Position numbers and translations under genes: made by a program
Notes under the pieces: generated by a model
What the model saw: only the letters and a program-made list of their open reading frames with translations
Told to the model about the DNA's origin: nothing
The model's database searches: none
Shown here: positions 27,020 through 37,166 of the stretch, in pieces
Numbering within the stretch: position 1 is the stretch's first letter
How the letters are laid out: each line of letters begins with the position of its first letter
Assembly (NCBI RefSeq): GCF_023716485.1
Contig: NZ_CP092418.1
Location: 481,001-545,000 of the forward strand
DNA: 64,000 bases
Source: Microbulbifer variabilis
Lineage (GTDB): Bacteria; Pseudomonadota; Gammaproteobacteria; Pseudomonadales; Cellvibrionaceae
Reading direction: 5' to 3'

Positions 27020-27810
27020 GCACACCGACCATTTTAAAAACTATTATCGAGCGCAAGTGGCAGGAAGTGGCGGAGCGCAAATCTCAATGCAGTCTGGAAG
27101 AAATACGTCTGAGCGCGGAGGACCAACCACCGGCGAGGGGATTTGTCGCGGCATTGGAATACAAAATCGCCGAGGGTGAGGCCGCAGTGATTGCGGAAAT
27201 CAAAAAGGCTTCCCCCAGCAAGGGGGTGATTCGCGAGGACTTTCTTCCCGCAGAAATTGCGACCAGTTATGAGAGAGGTGGCGCGGCATGCTTGTCGGTA
27301 CTCACCGATAGGGATTTTTTCCAGGGCGATGACAGTTATTTGCAGCAGGCGCGCAACGCGGTTCGTTTACCGGTTTTGCGTAAGGACTTTACCGTGGACC
27401 CTTACCAGGTGTTTGAGGCGCGCGCTATTGGAGCTGATTGCATCCTGCTCATTGCCGCCTGCCTGGAAGATCAGCAAATGCAGGAACTCAATGGTTTGGC
27501 CCTGGAATTGGGATTGGATGTGCTGGTGGAAGTGCACAATCGCGCAGAGCTGGAGAGGGCGTTGGCTCTCCCCAACCGTCTAATTGGAATTAACAATCGT
27601 AATCTGCACACCTTTGAGGTACAGCTGGAGAACACTTTTAAACTGCTCAATCTGATTCCCAAGGACCGCATTGTTGTAACAGAAAGCGGTATCCACACGA
27701 CGGATGATGTCGCGGCCATGCGCGGGCACAGTGTCGATGCATTTTTGGTTGGCGAGGCTTTTATGCGCGAGGAAGAGCCGGGACGAAAATTGATGGAGAT
27801 GTTTAACTGA
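27016..27810 (+). CDS. trpC: Indole-3-glycerol phosphate synthase
   Basis: Ring-closes carboxyphenylaminodeoxyribulose phosphate to indole-3-glycerol phosphate. The TIM-barrel signature [12 protein letters not shown] (catalytic Lys) is at about residues 60-71, followed by [10 protein letters not shown] and VTESGI. It starts with GTG overlapping the trpD stop (GTGA). Its 264 residues make it a stand-alone TrpC without a fused TrpF. trpF and trpBA are not in the window. Confidence 0.96.
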   Translation: MSTPTILKTIIERKWQEVAERKSQCSLEEIRLSAEDQPPARGFVAALEYKIAEGEAAVIAEIKKASPSKGVIREDFLPAEIATSYERGGAACLSVLTDRDFFQGDDSYLQQARNAVRLPVLRKDFTVDPYQVFEARAIGADCILLIAACLEDQQMQELNGLALELGLDVLVEVHNRAELERALALPNRLIGINNRNLHTFEVQLENTFKLLNLIPKDRIVVTESGIHTTDDVAAMRGHSVDAFLVGEAFMREEEPGRKLMEMFN

Positions 27811-27847
27811 TGCTAGTGGGGTTTTTAGAAAGTTAGCTAGATAAAAT

Positions 27848-27898
27848 CACAGACACAAAAAAGGGCGATTGATTACATCGCCCTTTTTTGTGTCTGTG
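27848..27898. terminator. Bidirectional intrinsic terminator between trpC and crp
   Basis: CACAGACACAAAAAAGGGCGAT and its near-perfect complement ATCGCCCTTTTTTGTGTCTGTG flank a short loop. Six A before and six T after the GGGCGAT/ATCGCCC core let it work in both directions. It serves the convergent ends of trpC and crp and is the strongest terminator in the window. Confidence 0.93.
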
Positions 27899-27921
27899 GT
27901 ATTTGACTCTGGGACAGGTAT

Positions 27922-28572
27922 TTAACGGGTGCCGTAAACCACCATAGTTTTACCTTTGACCGATACCAAGCCCTGCTCTTCCAGGGTTTTCAGCACGCGC
28001 CCAACCATCTCACGGGAACATCCGACAATACGGCCAATTTCCTGGCGAGTGATCTTGATTTGCATGCCTTCTGGATGGGTCATCGCATCGGGCTCATTAC
28101 ACAGGTCCAAAAGGGTGCGAGCCACACGACCGGTAACATCAAGGAAGGCTAGATCGCCAACTTTTCGAGTGGTATTGCGTAGGCGCCCGGCCATTTGTGT
28201 GGCTAGAGCGAACAGGAATTCTGGGTGCTGACGAGTCAGTTCCTGGAATTTGGTGTAGGAGATTTCCGCAACCTCACACTCGGTTTTGGTGCGCACCCAG
28301 GCGCTGCGGGTGTCCTGATCAAATAGCCCCATTTCACCGAAAAAGTCCCCGTCGTTTAGATAGGCTACGATCATTTCGCGGCCCTCGTCATCTTCGATTA
28401 AGACGGTGACTGAACCGCGCATAATGAAATAGAGGGACTCACAGCGGTCGCCGGCATAGATAATCGTGCTCTTGGCCGGATAGCGTCGCCGGTGGCAGTG
28501 GGCCAGAAAGTCTTCAATATTGCCGATAGTCATGGGGTCTTCGATAGCAACCGTCACGGATTTATTCCTCAT
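27922..28572 (-). CDS. crp: cAMP receptor protein family regulator (Crp/Vfr)
   Basis: Global transcription regulator of 216 residues. The N-terminal cyclic-nucleotide-binding domain includes [11 protein letters not shown] and the phosphate-binding RSAWVRT segment. The C-terminal winged helix has [20 protein letters not shown], the Crp recognition helix with the DNA-contacting Arg-Glu pair. The length and an N-terminal extension ahead of the cNMP fold resemble Pseudomonas Vfr. It is convergent with trpC and divergent from the OsmC-family gene, an arrangement shared with Pseudomonas. Confidence 0.93.
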   Translation of the reverse strand: MRNKSVTVAIEDPMTIGNIEDFLAHCHRRRYPAKSTIIYAGDRCESLYFIMRGSVTVLIEDDEGREMIVAYLNDGDFFGEMGLFDQDTRSAWVRTKTECEVAEISYTKFQELTRQHPEFLFALATQMAGRLRNTTRKVGDLAFLDVTGRVARTLLDLCNEPDAMTHPEGMQIKITRQEIGRIVGCSREMVGRVLKTLEEQGLVSVKGKTMVVYGTR

Positions 28573-28673
28573 TTTTTGTCTCGTGCTCTATCCCGGCTTT
28601 AGCAGCTGAGCACTATTGAATTATCGCGCGAAAAAACAGTCCCCAACAGAGGTTGGTCGCGGCAAAGTTCCGC

Positions 28674-28691
28674 AGTGTGACCTGTGACACT
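28674..28691. promoter_or_regulatory. Candidate Crp-type dyad upstream of crp
   Basis: AGTGTGACCTGTGACACT is an 18-base dyad with the TGTGA half-site well formed. The other half matches the TCACA consensus at only three of five bases. It lies about 100 bases upstream of the crp start in the 302-base crp-osmC interval and could be an autoregulatory site. The rest of that interval shows nothing I can name. Confidence 0.3.
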
Positions 28692-28874
28692 CTGGCGCGG
28701 GTGCGATTGGACTGCAAGCGGGCTATTGCGTTCACTGGCGAAGGGGAGAAACTTCAGTAGTGAACATTTCGCGCGGAGGTGTTACGGACACTATACCGGA
28801 AATACTCTGCCTGTCAGGATAATCTTGTACTCTGTGCTAAGCTTCGCGGCTTGAATTTCAGCGGGAGAATGGCA

Positions 28875-29282
28875 ATGCAGGGCAAGGTAACCTGGGTTAA
28901 TGATTTGACCTTCGTCGGCGAAGCCGGCAGTGGTAATTCGGTAGTGATGGAAGGGGGGCGCACTAATAACGGTGTGCGCCCGATGGAGATGATTCTCCTC
29001 GGAGTTGGTGGCTGTGCAGCCTATGATGTGGTTTCCATTTTACAGAAGGCGCGCCAGGATATTATTTCCTGTCATTGCGAATTGAATGGCGTTCGCCCGG
29101 ATACCACCCCATCACCTTTTGAGCGAATTGAAATGGAATTTGTTGTGCGAGGCCGGGGAATAAAAGAATCCCATGTAGCCCGCGCTGTGGAGCTATCTGC
29201 AGAGAAATATTGCTCTGCTTCAATTATGTTGCGCAATGCGGGAGTGGAGATTGTGCATCGCTATCGAGTAGAAGAAGTCTAA
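28875..29282 (+). CDS. OsmC-family peroxiredoxin-like protein
   Basis: OsmC/Ohr superfamily protein of about 135 residues. The first conserved Cys is in GVGGCAAYDVV and the second in EKYCSASIML, the two thiols that reduce hydroperoxides in family members, here in the YhfA/OsmC-like subgroup. The start at 28875 (MQGKVTWVN) has GGGAG seven bases upstream. An ATG two codons earlier is too close to that site, and the longer frame from 28779 lacks one. Divergent from crp; a terminator follows. Confidence 0.88.
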   Translation: MQGKVTWVNDLTFVGEAGSGNSVVMEGGRTNNGVRPMEMILLGVGGCAAYDVVSILQKARQDIISCHCELNGVRPDTTPSPFERIEMEFVVRGRGIKESHVARAVELSAEKYCSASIMLRNAGVEIVHRYRVEEV

Positions 29283-29303
29283 GCAATACTCAGATAAAGA
29301 AAA

Positions 29304-29336
29304 GGCCTGCTCAAAAGCGGTTGCTTTTAGCGGGCC
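29304..29336. terminator. Terminator between osmC-family gene and coq7
   Basis: GGCCTGCTCAAAAGC (29304-29318) pairs with GCTTTTAGCGGGCC (29323-29336) with one bulge. The minus side is followed by TTTTCTTT and the plus side by AGCCAATTTTT, so it can serve both converging genes. Confidence 0.75.
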
Positions 29337-29367
29337 AGCCAATTTTTACGAACCGGTTATTAATATT

Positions 29368-30012
29368 TTAAATTTTGTAACTGGCTGAGGTCATCACCTT
29401 GGCTACCAGAGACATAGCGCCTTTCACCGGTGCTGGGAAACGTTTGCCTCCGGCGGCTAGCGCGGCATGAGCGTGTTCACTCTCATCGACCAACATTTGC
29501 TCCACTACGGCGCGACTGCGCTTGTCCTGGGCTGGAAGCTTCTGCAGATGACTCTCCAGGTGTTCGCAGACCCTTTCTTCTGTCGCTGCGACAAATCCCA
29601 GGCTGATGCGATCGCTGATTTTGCCGGCGGCGGCGCCCAGTCCAAATGACAATCCATACCAGAGTGGATTGAGCAGGCTTGGGCGGCTGTCCAGTTCTTT
29701 GAGGCGCTGCTCACACCAAGCCAGGTGGTCGATCTCCTCATCCGCAGCGCGCTCCATTTCACCGCGTACCTCGGGCAGTTTTGCTGTGAGTGCCTGGCCT
29801 TGGTAGAGGGCCTGAGCACAGACTTCGCCGCTGTGGTTGACCCGCATCAGACCGGCAGCGTGCTTGCGTTCGGCATCGCTGAGCTCGGCCTCCGCTTCGC
29901 CTTTGGCCGGAGATGGGCGCCCGTGACAGGGCTCGCCGGGACTCAGAGTACGCAGGGCGCGGTCAGCCTGAATCAGCAGGTGATCGAGGCCACTCAAATT
30001 GCGTTCACTCAT
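29368..30012 (-). CDS. coq7: 2-polyprenyl-3-methyl-6-methoxy-1,4-benzoquinone monooxygenase
   Basis: Di-iron hydroxylase for the last ring hydroxylation in ubiquinone synthesis, the Coq7/CAT5 type that replaces UbiF in many bacteria. The ferritin-like metal ligands are visible in NHSGEVCAQ (Glu), [10 protein letters not shown] (ExxH), [10 protein letters not shown] and DESEHA (ExxH). Its 214 residues match Pseudomonas Coq7. A short region with a perfect hairpin separates it from purD upstream. Confidence 0.93.
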   Translation of the reverse strand: MSERNLSGLDHLLIQADRALRTLSPGEPCHGRPSPAKGEAEAELSDAERKHAAGLMRVNHSGEVCAQALYQGQALTAKLPEVRGEMERAADEEIDHLAWCEQRLKELDSRPSLLNPLWYGLSFGLGAAAGKISDRISLGFVAATEERVCEHLESHLQKLPAQDKRSRAVVEQMLVDESEHAHAALAAGGKRFPAPVKGAMSLVAKVMTSASYKI

Positions 30013-30030
30013 GTTTATGACTTCCTCTGT

Positions 30031-30056
30031 ATGGCGGTAGTCAGCCCTACCGCCAT
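30031..30056. terminator. Perfect 10-bp stem-loop after purD
   Basis: ATGGCGGTAG (30031-30040) pairs with CTACCGCCAT (30047-30056) over a six-base loop, a few bases past the purD stop and ahead of coq7. There is no T-run on the minus side, so the call as terminator is tentative. Confidence 0.45.
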
Positions 30057-30067
30057 GCTAGGTAAAA

Positions 30068-31366
30068 CTACTTATCGCTACTAATCTGTTCTCTTTCGAC
30101 CGCGCGATAACCGATATCTTTCCGGTAAAATACACCTTCCCAATAGATGGCGCGGGCAGCTTCATAGGAATTGGCCTGAGCTTCGGCGACGGTGTCGCCC
30201 AATGCGGTGGCGCAGAGTACGCGGCCGCCATTGGTGACCACACGCTCGCCGTCCAGGGCAGTACCAGCGTGAAAGACTTTGGCGTTATCGCCGTCAGCTT
30301 TCTCAAGCCCACTAATAGCATCGCCCTTGCGGTAACTGCCGGGATAGCCGTGTGCGGCCAGTACCACTCCAAGTGATGGGCGCGGGTCCCATTCAGCCGT
30401 CACGCTATCGAGCTTTTTGTCCAGTGCGGCCAGGCACAGGTCTACCAGGTCGGATTTCAGACGCATCATAATAGGCTGGGTTTCGGGGTCGCCGAAGCGG
30501 CAGTTATATTCGATCACTCTGGGAACACCCTGCGGATCGATCATCAGGCCAGCGTAGAGAAACCCGGTATATGGCGTACCCTCAGCGGCGAGGCCTTTTA
30601 CTGTGGGTTCAATTACTTCTTGCATGATGCGCTGATAAACACTGTCGGTCACTACCGGTGCTGGGGAGTAGGCACCCATGCCGCCGGTATTGGGGCCAGT
30701 ATCGCCGTCACCGACGCGCTTGTGGTCCTGGCTGGTGGCCATGGGCAGGATATTCTCCCCATCTACCATTACGATAAAACTCGCCTCCTCACCCTGCAGG
30801 AATTCCTCGATCACTACTCGGCAGCCAGCGTCGCCAAAGGCATTCCCGGAGAGCATATCGCGCACAGCCAGCTCGGCCTGTTGCTCGGTCTCGGCGACGA
30901 TGACGCCTTTACCAGCGGCGAGGCCATCGGCTTTGACTACGATGGGGGCTCCGCGCTCACGAATATATTCGATGGCTGGTTCAACTTCGGTGAAATTGCG
31001 ATAAGCGGCGGTGGGGATCTTGTGGCGCTCAAGAAAGCCCTTGGTGAAGGCCTTGGAGCCTTCCAGCTGTGCAGCGCCTTTGCTGGGGCCAAAGATGGCG
31101 AGGCCATGCCCGTTAAAGAAATCTACAATACCGTCAACCAATGGTACTTCGGGGCCGACAATCGTTAGTTCTACGCCGTTTTCCTCAGCGAAATCTGCCA
31201 GGGCGGCGAAGTTATCCACACCGATCGCGATATTTTCCAGCTTGGGTTCGCGGGCAGTGCCGGCGTTGCCTGGGGCAACATAGACGGTGCCGACATTTGG
31301 GTTTTGCGCTGCTTTCCACGCCAGGGCGTGCTCGCGGCCACCTGATCCGATAACCAATACGTTCAT
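30068..31366 (-). CDS. purD: Phosphoribosylamine-glycine ligase
   Basis: ATP-grasp enzyme making glycinamide ribonucleotide, step two of purine synthesis. It begins MNVLVIGSGGREHALAWK, and the ATP-grasp segments VVKADGLAAGKGV (about residues 137-149), GGMGAYSPAP and NCRFGDPETQ are present. It is 432 residues long. It follows purH on the same strand after 191 bases containing a strong hairpin, so the two may be one purHD unit. Confidence 0.96.
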   Translation of the reverse strand: MNVLVIGSGGREHALAWKAAQNPNVGTVYVAPGNAGTAREPKLENIAIGVDNFAALADFAEENGVELTIVGPEVPLVDGIVDFFNGHGLAIFGPSKGAAQLEGSKAFTKGFLERHKIPTAAYRNFTEVEPAIEYIRERGAPIVVKADGLAAGKGVIVAETEQQAELAVRDMLSGNAFGDAGCRVVIEEFLQGEEASFIVMVDGENILPMATSQDHKRVGDGDTGPNTGGMGAYSPAPVVTDSVYQRIMQEVIEPTVKGLAAEGTPYTGFLYAGLMIDPQGVPRVIEYNCRFGDPETQPIMMRLKSDLVDLCLAALDKKLDSVTAEWDPRPSLGVVLAAHGYPGSYRKGDAISGLEKADGDNAKVFHAGTALDGERVVTNGGRVLCATALGDTVAEAQANSYEAARAIYWEGVFYRKDIGYRAVEREQISSDK

Positions 31367-31482
31367 TCTTAAATCCCCCTAAGTCTACCGATCCGGTCCA
31401 TTGCACAGGCTATAGGTGTGCTAGTTTAACGTGGAATTGATTCTGAGGCCTGAGTCTCGCCCCTGGATTCAAATGATTTATG

Positions 31483-31514
31483 CGGGCTGGGAAGTGTCGA
31501 TACTTCCCAGCCCG
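31483..31514. promoter_or_regulatory. Perfect 13-bp stem-loop between purH and purD
   Basis: CGGGCTGGGAAGT (31483-31495) pairs perfectly with ACTTCCCAGCCCG (31502-31514) over a six-base loop. No T-run follows on the minus strand. It could stop some transcripts after purH or stabilise the purH end. The remaining bases of the interval show nothing recognisable. Confidence 0.5.
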
Positions 31515-31557
31515 TTGATCATAGCCCGCAACAGTAAGCATTTGCGGGCGTACAATC

Positions 31558-33129
31558 TTAGTGGCGGAAGTGGCGCATACCGGTAAATACCATGGCCATA
31601 TTGTGCTCGTCCGCTGCGGCGATCACTTCCTCATCGCGCATGGAGCCACCAGGCTGGATAACCGCCTGGATACCGACAGCGGCGGCGTTATCAATACCAT
31701 CTCGGAAGGGGAAGAAAGCGTCGGAGGCCATCACGGACCCTGCAACGGCGAGGCCTGCATGCTCGGCCTTGATCGCGGCGATACGCGCGGAGTTTACGCG
31801 GCTCATCTGGCCTGCGCCTACACCGACAGTGCGACCGTCTTTGCCGTATACGATGGCATTGGATTTTACAAACTTGGCCACTTTCCAGGTAAACAACAGA
31901 TCGCGGATTTCTTCTTCAGTGGGCTGGCGCTTGGAGACTACTTTCAGGTCGGCAGCGGTGATCAGGCCGTCGTCGCGGTCCTGAACCAGCAGGCCACCAT
32001 TAACGCGCTTGTAGTCCAGTGCCGGGGTGCGCTCGTTGCTCCACTGGCCGCATACCAGCAAGCGCAGATTCTTCTTCTCGGCAACGATCTGTTTTGCCTC
32101 TTCGGAGACTGACGGTGCGATGATGACTTCAACAAACTGGCGCTCGACGATCGCGCGGGCAGTGGCGCCATCCAGTTCCTGGTTGAAGGCGATGATACCG
32201 CCAAAGGCAGATTCACTGTCGGTAGCGAAAGCCAGGTCGTAGGCCTTGTGAATATCTTCAGCAATTGCCACACCACAGGGATTGGCGTGTTTAACGATCA
32301 CGCAAGCGGGTTGCTCGAAGGACTTAATACACTCCAACGCGGCATCGGTATCGGCGATATTGTTGTAGGACAGCTCTTTACCCTGCAGCTGGGTGGCAGT
32401 GGAAATGCTGGCCTCAGCCGGGTTGGCTTCGGTGTAGAAAGCGGATTTCTGGTGTGGGTTCTCACCGTAGCGCAGATCCAGTTTCTTAATAAATTGGCTG
32501 TTGTAGGTGCGCGGGAGCAGCTGCTTTTCCTCGCCTTTAATGGCACCCAGGTAGTTGGCGATAGCGCCGTCATAGCCCGCCGTGTGCTCGAAGGCTTTTA
32601 CCGCCAGGTCAAAGCGGCTGGCGTGGCTCAGGGCACCGTCGTTAGCTTTCATTTCCTCGATGATGCTGCCGTAATCGCTGGCATTGACCACGATAGTGAC
32701 ATCTTTGTGGTTCTTCGCCGCTGCGCGAACCATGGTGGGGCCGCCGATATCGATATTCTCGATAGCGTCCTCAAGGGAACAGTCAGGCTTGGCTACGGTT
32801 TGAGCGAAAGGGTAGAGGTTGACCACAACCATATCGATGGGGGTGATACCGTGCTCGCCCATGATGGCGTCATCGGTGCCTCGGCGCCCCAAAATACCGC
32901 CGTGTACCTTCGGATGCAGCGTCTTGACGCGACCGTCCATCATCTCGGGAAAGCCGGTATAGTCGGAAACTTCTACGACTGGAATTCCGGCTTCTTTGAG
33001 CTGGCGGTGGGTGCCGCCGGTGGAGAGGATTTCTACGCCCATTGCGGAGAGCTGTTGGGCGAACTCTACGATGCCACTCTTGTCAGAGACACTAATTAAA
33101 GCGCGGCGGATGGAAACCTTGTCTGTCAT
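31558..33129 (-). CDS. purH: Bifunctional AICAR formyltransferase / IMP cyclohydrolase
   Basis: Last two steps of IMP synthesis. The N-terminal methylglyoxal-synthase-like cyclohydrolase domain covers about residues 1-145 ([40 protein letters not shown]). The C-terminal transferase domain carries the catalytic KHANPCGVA near residue 280. It is 523 residues, the normal length. The upstream interval holds the terminator of dusB-fis. Confidence 0.97.
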   Translation of the reverse strand: MTDKVSIRRALISVSDKSGIVEFAQQLSAMGVEILSTGGTHRQLKEAGIPVVEVSDYTGFPEMMDGRVKTLHPKVHGGILGRRGTDDAIMGEHGITPIDMVVVNLYPFAQTVAKPDCSLEDAIENIDIGGPTMVRAAAKNHKDVTIVVNASDYGSIIEEMKANDGALSHASRFDLAVKAFEHTAGYDGAIANYLGAIKGEEKQLLPRTYNSQFIKKLDLRYGENPHQKSAFYTEANPAEASISTATQLQGKELSYNNIADTDAALECIKSFEQPACVIVKHANPCGVAIAEDIHKAYDLAFATDSESAFGGIIAFNQELDGATARAIVERQFVEVIIAPSVSEEAKQIVAEKKNLRLLVCGQWSNERTPALDYKRVNGGLLVQDRDDGLITAADLKVVSKRQPTEEEIRDLLFTWKVAKFVKSNAIVYGKDGRTVGVGAGQMSRVNSARIAAIKAEHAGLAVAGSVMASDAFFPFRDGIDNAAAVGIQAVIQPGGSMRDEEVIAAADEHNMAMVFTGMRHFRH

Positions 33130-33225
33130 TGCACTAGATCCAACTGGTTTTCGGAAAAGATGTTTAAAGGGGTTATGCGGGTTGTCCTCTGCGGCAACGA
33201 ATCAAATCGCTGCCGGGAAAATAGC

Positions 33226-33255
33226 GAAGGGGGATGAGTTACCTCATCCCCCTTC
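33226..33255 (-). terminator. Terminator of dusB-fis
   Basis: GAAGGGGGATGAG (33226-33238) and CTCATCCCCCTTC (33243-33255) form a perfect 13-bp stem with a four-base loop 22 bases past the fis stop. The minus side continues GCTATTTTCCC, a short T-rich stretch. Confidence 0.7.
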
Positions 33256-33277
33256 AGAATTTCTCTCGGTGGGAAGC

Positions 33278-33586
33278 TTACAGCAGGCCGTAGCGCTTCA
33301 GCTTCTTGCGCAGAGTGCCACGGTTGAGACCCAATAATTGCGCGGCGCGGGTCTGGTTGTGGCGAGTATATTTCATCACTACTTCGAGCATGGGTGCTTC
33401 GATCTCCGACAGCACCATGTCATAGACATCGGTAACCATCTGGCCATCCAGGTGGCGGAAATAGTTCTCCATCGCGTGCTCAACGGCATCGCGTAGGGAC
33501 TGTTGTTGCGGCTGTGCCAGCTGCGTCTGCCCCCTGGAGGATACTTCTTCGCTGCCAGTATCCGGAATCAATACTTCATTATTCAT
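33278..33586 (-). CDS. fis: DNA-binding protein Fis
   Basis: Nucleoid-associated protein of 102 residues that bends DNA at rRNA promoters and recombination enhancers. The C-terminal helix-turn-helix is plain: [19 protein letters not shown] (about residues 79-97). The N-terminal part is longer and Gln/Ser-rich compared with the 98-residue E. coli protein. The dusB-fis order and the four-base overlap with dusB are the usual arrangement. Confidence 0.95.
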   Translation of the reverse strand: MNNEVLIPDTGSEEVSSRGQTQLAQPQQQSLRDAVEHAMENYFRHLDGQMVTDVYDMVLSEIEAPMLEVVMKYTRHNQTRAAQLLGLNRGTLRKKLKRYGLL

Positions 33587-34575
33587 GCCGCTTGTGCCCC
33601 TCTCGTTATTCGGCGTTCAAACCACTCGTGAACGCTGGCATGTTGTACTTCTGCGCTCTCTATTTGGAAAAAGGTCTTGCGGAAGGACTCGCTGTCCGCG
33701 AGTGTCTTCAAGTACCAGCCCACGTGTTTGCGGGCGATACGGACCCCCATCACCTCACCGTAGAATCGGTGCAGTTCACCCAAGTGGGTGAGCAGTATTT
33801 TTCTTACTTCGTCCAATGTTGGTTCGGGCAGCCGCTCGCCGGTGGCGAGGTAGTGGGCTATCTCCCGAAAAATCCAAGGTCGTCCCTGTGCGGCACGGCC
33901 AATCATGACCGCCGCAGCACCAGTGTAATTGAGCACCTCGCGGGCTCTATCGGCACTGGTTATATCACCGTTGGCAAAAACTGGGATTGCTACCCTGGAT
34001 ACAATATCGGCAATGGTATCGAATTCAGCCTGTCCGTGGTAGCCGCAGGCTCGAGTGCGGCCGTGAACCGCCAAAGCAGCGATACCAGCATCCTCGGCCA
34101 TTTGAGCAACGGTGACGCCATTACGGGAATCCGTACACCAGCCGGTGCGAATCTTAAGCGTCACCGGGACGGAGACAGACTGGACCACGGCTTGCAATAT
34201 ATCCGCAACCAGCTTTTCATCCCGCAGCAGGGCGGAGCCCGCCGCTTTCTTACACACTTTTTTTGCCGGGCAGCCCATATTTATATCAATGATTTGCGCG
34301 CCGCGACGCACGTTCTCCCGAGCGGCCTGAGCCATCATCTCGGGATCACCACCGGCAATTTGTACCGATATGGGAGCTGCCTCACCACCGTGGTCCAGGC
34401 GCAGTCGTGACTTGCGGCTATTCCACAGACGCGTGTCTGAGGTCACCATCTCCGATACCACCAGCCCGGCGCCGAGTTGGCGACACAGTTGACGGAAGGG
34501 GCGATCAGTAACTCCGGCCATTGGCGCCAAGATTACCGGGTTGTCGATAATGTAGGGGCCTATAGCAATAGACAC
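33583..34575 (-). CDS. dusB: tRNA-dihydrouridine synthase B
   Basis: FMN enzyme reducing specific uridines in the tRNA D-loop. The TIM barrel shows [13 protein letters not shown] at the flavin site, the catalytic Cys in [12 protein letters not shown], the His in AVHGRTR and the phosphate site FANGDI. The start GTG at 34575 has GGAG five bases upstream and gives about 330 residues beginning [13 protein letters not shown]. The extension to 34620 has no site. It is coupled to fis. Confidence 0.94.
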   Translation of the reverse strand: MSIAIGPYIIDNPVILAPMAGVTDRPFRQLCRQLGAGLVVSEMVTSDTRLWNSRKSRLRLDHGGEAAPISVQIAGGDPEMMAQAARENVRRGAQIIDINMGCPAKKVCKKAAGSALLRDEKLVADILQAVVQSVSVPVTLKIRTGWCTDSRNGVTVAQMAEDAGIAALAVHGRTRACGYHGQAEFDTIADIVSRVAIPVFANGDITSADRAREVLNYTGAAAVMIGRAAQGRPWIFREIAHYLATGERLPEPTLDEVRKILLTHLGELHRFYGEVMGVRIARKHVGWYLKTLADSESFRKTFFQIESAEVQHASVHEWFERRITRGAQAA

Positions 34576-34769
34576 GGTAGCTCCGTTTGGGCTTTGGAAG
34601 GGCGTTCTGGGCCCAGGCAAAAAGGCCGCCTATGATAACGACTGCCCCGGCGTTGGCAAAGCGAAAAAGCGGGCAAATTGATCGATCCCTGTGCGTTTAG
34701 CTTGCAGAGTGGTCAATTTTAGTGGCTTTGCACGCCAGGGTGACCAATGTCTTGACGCTCAAACCTTCC

Positions 34770-36074
34770 TCAAGGAGCGATTTTCATCTCGTAGTTCACC
34801 GCCTCGGCCCCTGGATCGACCACCTCAATGGCAATGTGAATAGGGCTGCCCTGGGGCATTAGCTTGCGCCCAGCCAACTCCCCTTGTAAATACTCTTGGG
34901 GACTAAAGCGGCGACTCGCTACCGCTTTATTTTTCAGGTCGCTGAAATTTAACAGCAAATTGGGAAATGCCTGGGGGTAGGACGCTGTATTTAGCAGCAC
35001 AGCGTCCACAATCAGAGCGCCCTCCAACTGGGGATGACTGCGTACCATCAGATTGGAGGCCTGGATCGCTTTGGCATCGCGTAATGGGGGGAGAGTACAA
35101 CCGAATAGTGGGCAGGCCACAGCGTAAATATTGCGCCATGGTTGCTGCTTGCTGAGACGGTCGAACTGAAAGTAGCCCACTTGAAGCAGCAATAAAATTA
35201 CCAAAGCTGGCAGGAGAAGTCGCCACAGCCAGGGGCTCACCGCTTTCTTCGATGGTGTCGCACCCCAGCTCATTTCCAGCGGGGCAGGTTGAATGGCGGA
35301 GATCAGCTGTTCGCGAGCGGGCTCGGCCTGCGGCTCAGGAGTGTCCTCAGCTTCTGTGGCAAAGTAAGGCTCCTTGCGTTGACCACTTGCCTCAGGCTGG
35401 GATATAGGGAATATCTCTTCGGAGCTAGGGGGCGTCTCGGATGTTGATTTTAGATCGCTGGGCTCTGTGGCAGTTGTTTGCGCCTCCAGGGGCTGTTCCC
35501 AGGGATCTAGGTCATTGAGGCTATCGTTTTTATGGGTGGTGTCCCGATTGTCATAATCGGTGTCAACCCTATTGCCTGTAGTACTGTTATCGAAGTCGGG
35601 TACATCGTCCCAATCCGGTTTGAGTACCGACTCTAGGTCTTCCTCCTGGGTTTCCTCGTGGTGGTTTTCTTCTTGTAGCTCCTGCCACTCGTTATCGCCA
35701 AATGCGTCACCAATGAGGCTCTCGGAATTCGCTGGTGGTGCTTCAGGCTGGGTGTCTTCTGCGGGTTTCCCGGCTTCAAAATCGATGGGAGTCTGCTTTG
35801 CATTGGCGCTGTTGGGGGCTACCTTATCCGCATCCTCCGGATCGTCGTCTTCCAGCTCGATATCGTCATGAATCAGGAAGTCATCGTCTTCCAGAAGAGT
35901 TTCCAGATCACTGCGTGTGTCGGGGCCATTGTCATTAAAGACAATGTTCTCATCTGCACGGAAAACTTGCAGGCAGGAACCACAGCGCACAGCGCCACGG
36001 GCAGCGCGCAGCTGCTGGTCATTAACGTGAAATGAGGTGCTGCAATGGGGGCAGCGGGTTACCAGTTGAGACAT
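34770..36074 (-). CDS. Zinc-ribbon membrane protein with DUF3426 domain
   Basis: A 434-residue protein of unknown function seen widely in gammaproteobacteria next to prmA. An N-terminal zinc ribbon of the MJ0042 type has two CxxC pairs (TRCPHC and VRCGSC, residues 8-35). A long acidic, low-complexity linker rich in Asp, Glu and Ser runs to about 275. One transmembrane helix lies at about 284-303 (WRLLLPALVILLLLQVG). A DUF3426 periplasmic domain follows, holding a Cys pair (VACPLFGCTLPP). Topology suggests a cytoplasmic metal-binding head, single span and periplasmic tail. I can give no biochemical function. Confidence 0.85.
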   Translation of the reverse strand: MSQLVTRCPHCSTSFHVNDQQLRAARGAVRCGSCLQVFRADENIVFNDNGPDTRSDLETLLEDDDFLIHDDIELEDDDPEDADKVAPNSANAKQTPIDFEAGKPAEDTQPEAPPANSESLIGDAFGDNEWQELQEENHHEETQEEDLESVLKPDWDDVPDFDNSTTGNRVDTDYDNRDTTHKNDSLNDLDPWEQPLEAQTTATEPSDLKSTSETPPSSEEIFPISQPEASGQRKEPYFATEAEDTPEPQAEPAREQLISAIQPAPLEMSWGATPSKKAVSPWLWRLLLPALVILLLLQVGYFQFDRLSKQQPWRNIYAVACPLFGCTLPPLRDAKAIQASNLMVRSHPQLEGALIVDAVLLNTASYPQAFPNLLLNFSDLKNKAVASRRFSPQEYLQGELAGRKLMPQGSPIHIAIEVVDPGAEAVNYEMKIAP

Positions 36075-36149
36075 TCGACTATGGCGCAGTTTATTTTGCG
36101 CTCAAGTTTATCAGTCTGCCCGGTCCTCGCGTAGTACTGGCTAGCGTAT

Positions 36150-37031
36150 TTAGCGAATACGGGTACCACTCAGGCGTACCCAACCCTCGTGCTCCGCATC
36201 CTCATCGAAATCGATCTGGTCTGAGTAGGCAGTTTTTACTTGTTCGGCCTGGGAGGCGAGGATACCGGACAGGCAGATACGCCCGCCGATTTTGGTCAGC
36301 GCAATCAGCTGCTTGGAGAGCTCTACCAATGGGCCGGCAAGGATATTGGCTAGCATGAGATCGGCGGCTTCCTGAGGCATCTGTTTTGGCAAATAGACTG
36401 GGAAGCGCTGCGGGTCTATGCCGTTGCGCACCGCGTTGTCGCGACTGGCAATCAGAGCCTGTGGATCGATATCGGTCCCCATGGCGCATTTGGCTCCGAG
36501 TAGCAAGGCGCCGATGCCAAGGATGCCGGAACCACAGCCAAAGTCGATGGCGCTCTTATCCTGCAAGGGCTCTTGTGCCAGCCAACGCAAGCACAGGTAG
36601 GTCGTGGGGTGGGTGCCGGTGCCGAAGGCGAGTCCAGGGTCCAGTAGCAGGTTGACCGCCTCCGGTTGAGGCGGCTCGCACCAGCTGGGGCAGATCCACA
36701 AGTTGTCGCCGCACTGAATGGGTTTATAGTGAGACATCCACTCGCGTTCCCAGTCTTTATCCTCAAGTTGGTCCCAGCGGGCATTGGGTAGGAGTTCGCA
36801 AAGGTAGGAAGCTGCTTTGGCCTCAGTGACAGCAGTGTCGACCTCGGCATCGAATAGACCGGTAACCCGTGTTTGATCCCATAGGGGTACTTCGCCGAGT
36901 CCGGGTTCGAGAATGGGTTGGTCTGCGTTGTCTTGCAGGGTAACGGATACGGCACCGGCAAAAAGCAGTGCATTTTCAATTTTGTCCGCTTGGGCACGAT
37001 CGGTGTCGACGCGGAGTTGTAGCCAGGGCAT
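36150..37031 (-). CDS. prmA: Ribosomal protein L11 methyltransferase
   Basis: SAM-dependent enzyme that trimethylates L11. It starts MPWLQLRVDTD at 37031, giving 293 residues, the same length as E. coli PrmA. The frame extending to 37100 is not needed. The N-terminal substrate-recognition domain is followed by the methyltransferase motif IDFGCGSGILGIGAL (about residues 159-173) and the NxxxGP motif (ANILAGPLVEL). It lies between accC and the DUF3426 gene, a common neighbourhood. Confidence 0.95.
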   Translation of the reverse strand: MPWLQLRVDTDRAQADKIENALLFAGAVSVTLQDNADQPILEPGLGEVPLWDQTRVTGLFDAEVDTAVTEAKAASYLCELLPNARWDQLEDKDWEREWMSHYKPIQCGDNLWICPSWCEPPQPEAVNLLLDPGLAFGTGTHPTTYLCLRWLAQEPLQDKSAIDFGCGSGILGIGALLLGAKCAMGTDIDPQALIASRDNAVRNGIDPQRFPVYLPKQMPQEAADLMLANILAGPLVELSKQLIALTKIGGRICLSGILASQAEQVKTAYSDQIDFDEDAEHEGWVRLSGTRIR

Positions 37032-37166
37032 AGGGATTCCGTGGTGAGTAACTGCTATTGGGTGGAGTGGCCACCCTACTTTTGCGATGTCCGCCGCCAT
37101 CCCTGGCGTTCGGCATCATCGTATTGTGGCCGCAATTCTCTCCAACTTTGCTCTGGCTGGCGAGGG

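Noticed and set aside
32248..33099. Plus-strand 283-codon frame opposite purH
   Set aside because: Long only because the purH codon pattern leaves the antisense frame open. No start site and no family resemblance.
33514..34410. Plus-strand 298-codon frame opposite dusB and fis
   Set aside because: Shadow frame on the opposite strand of two conserved genes.
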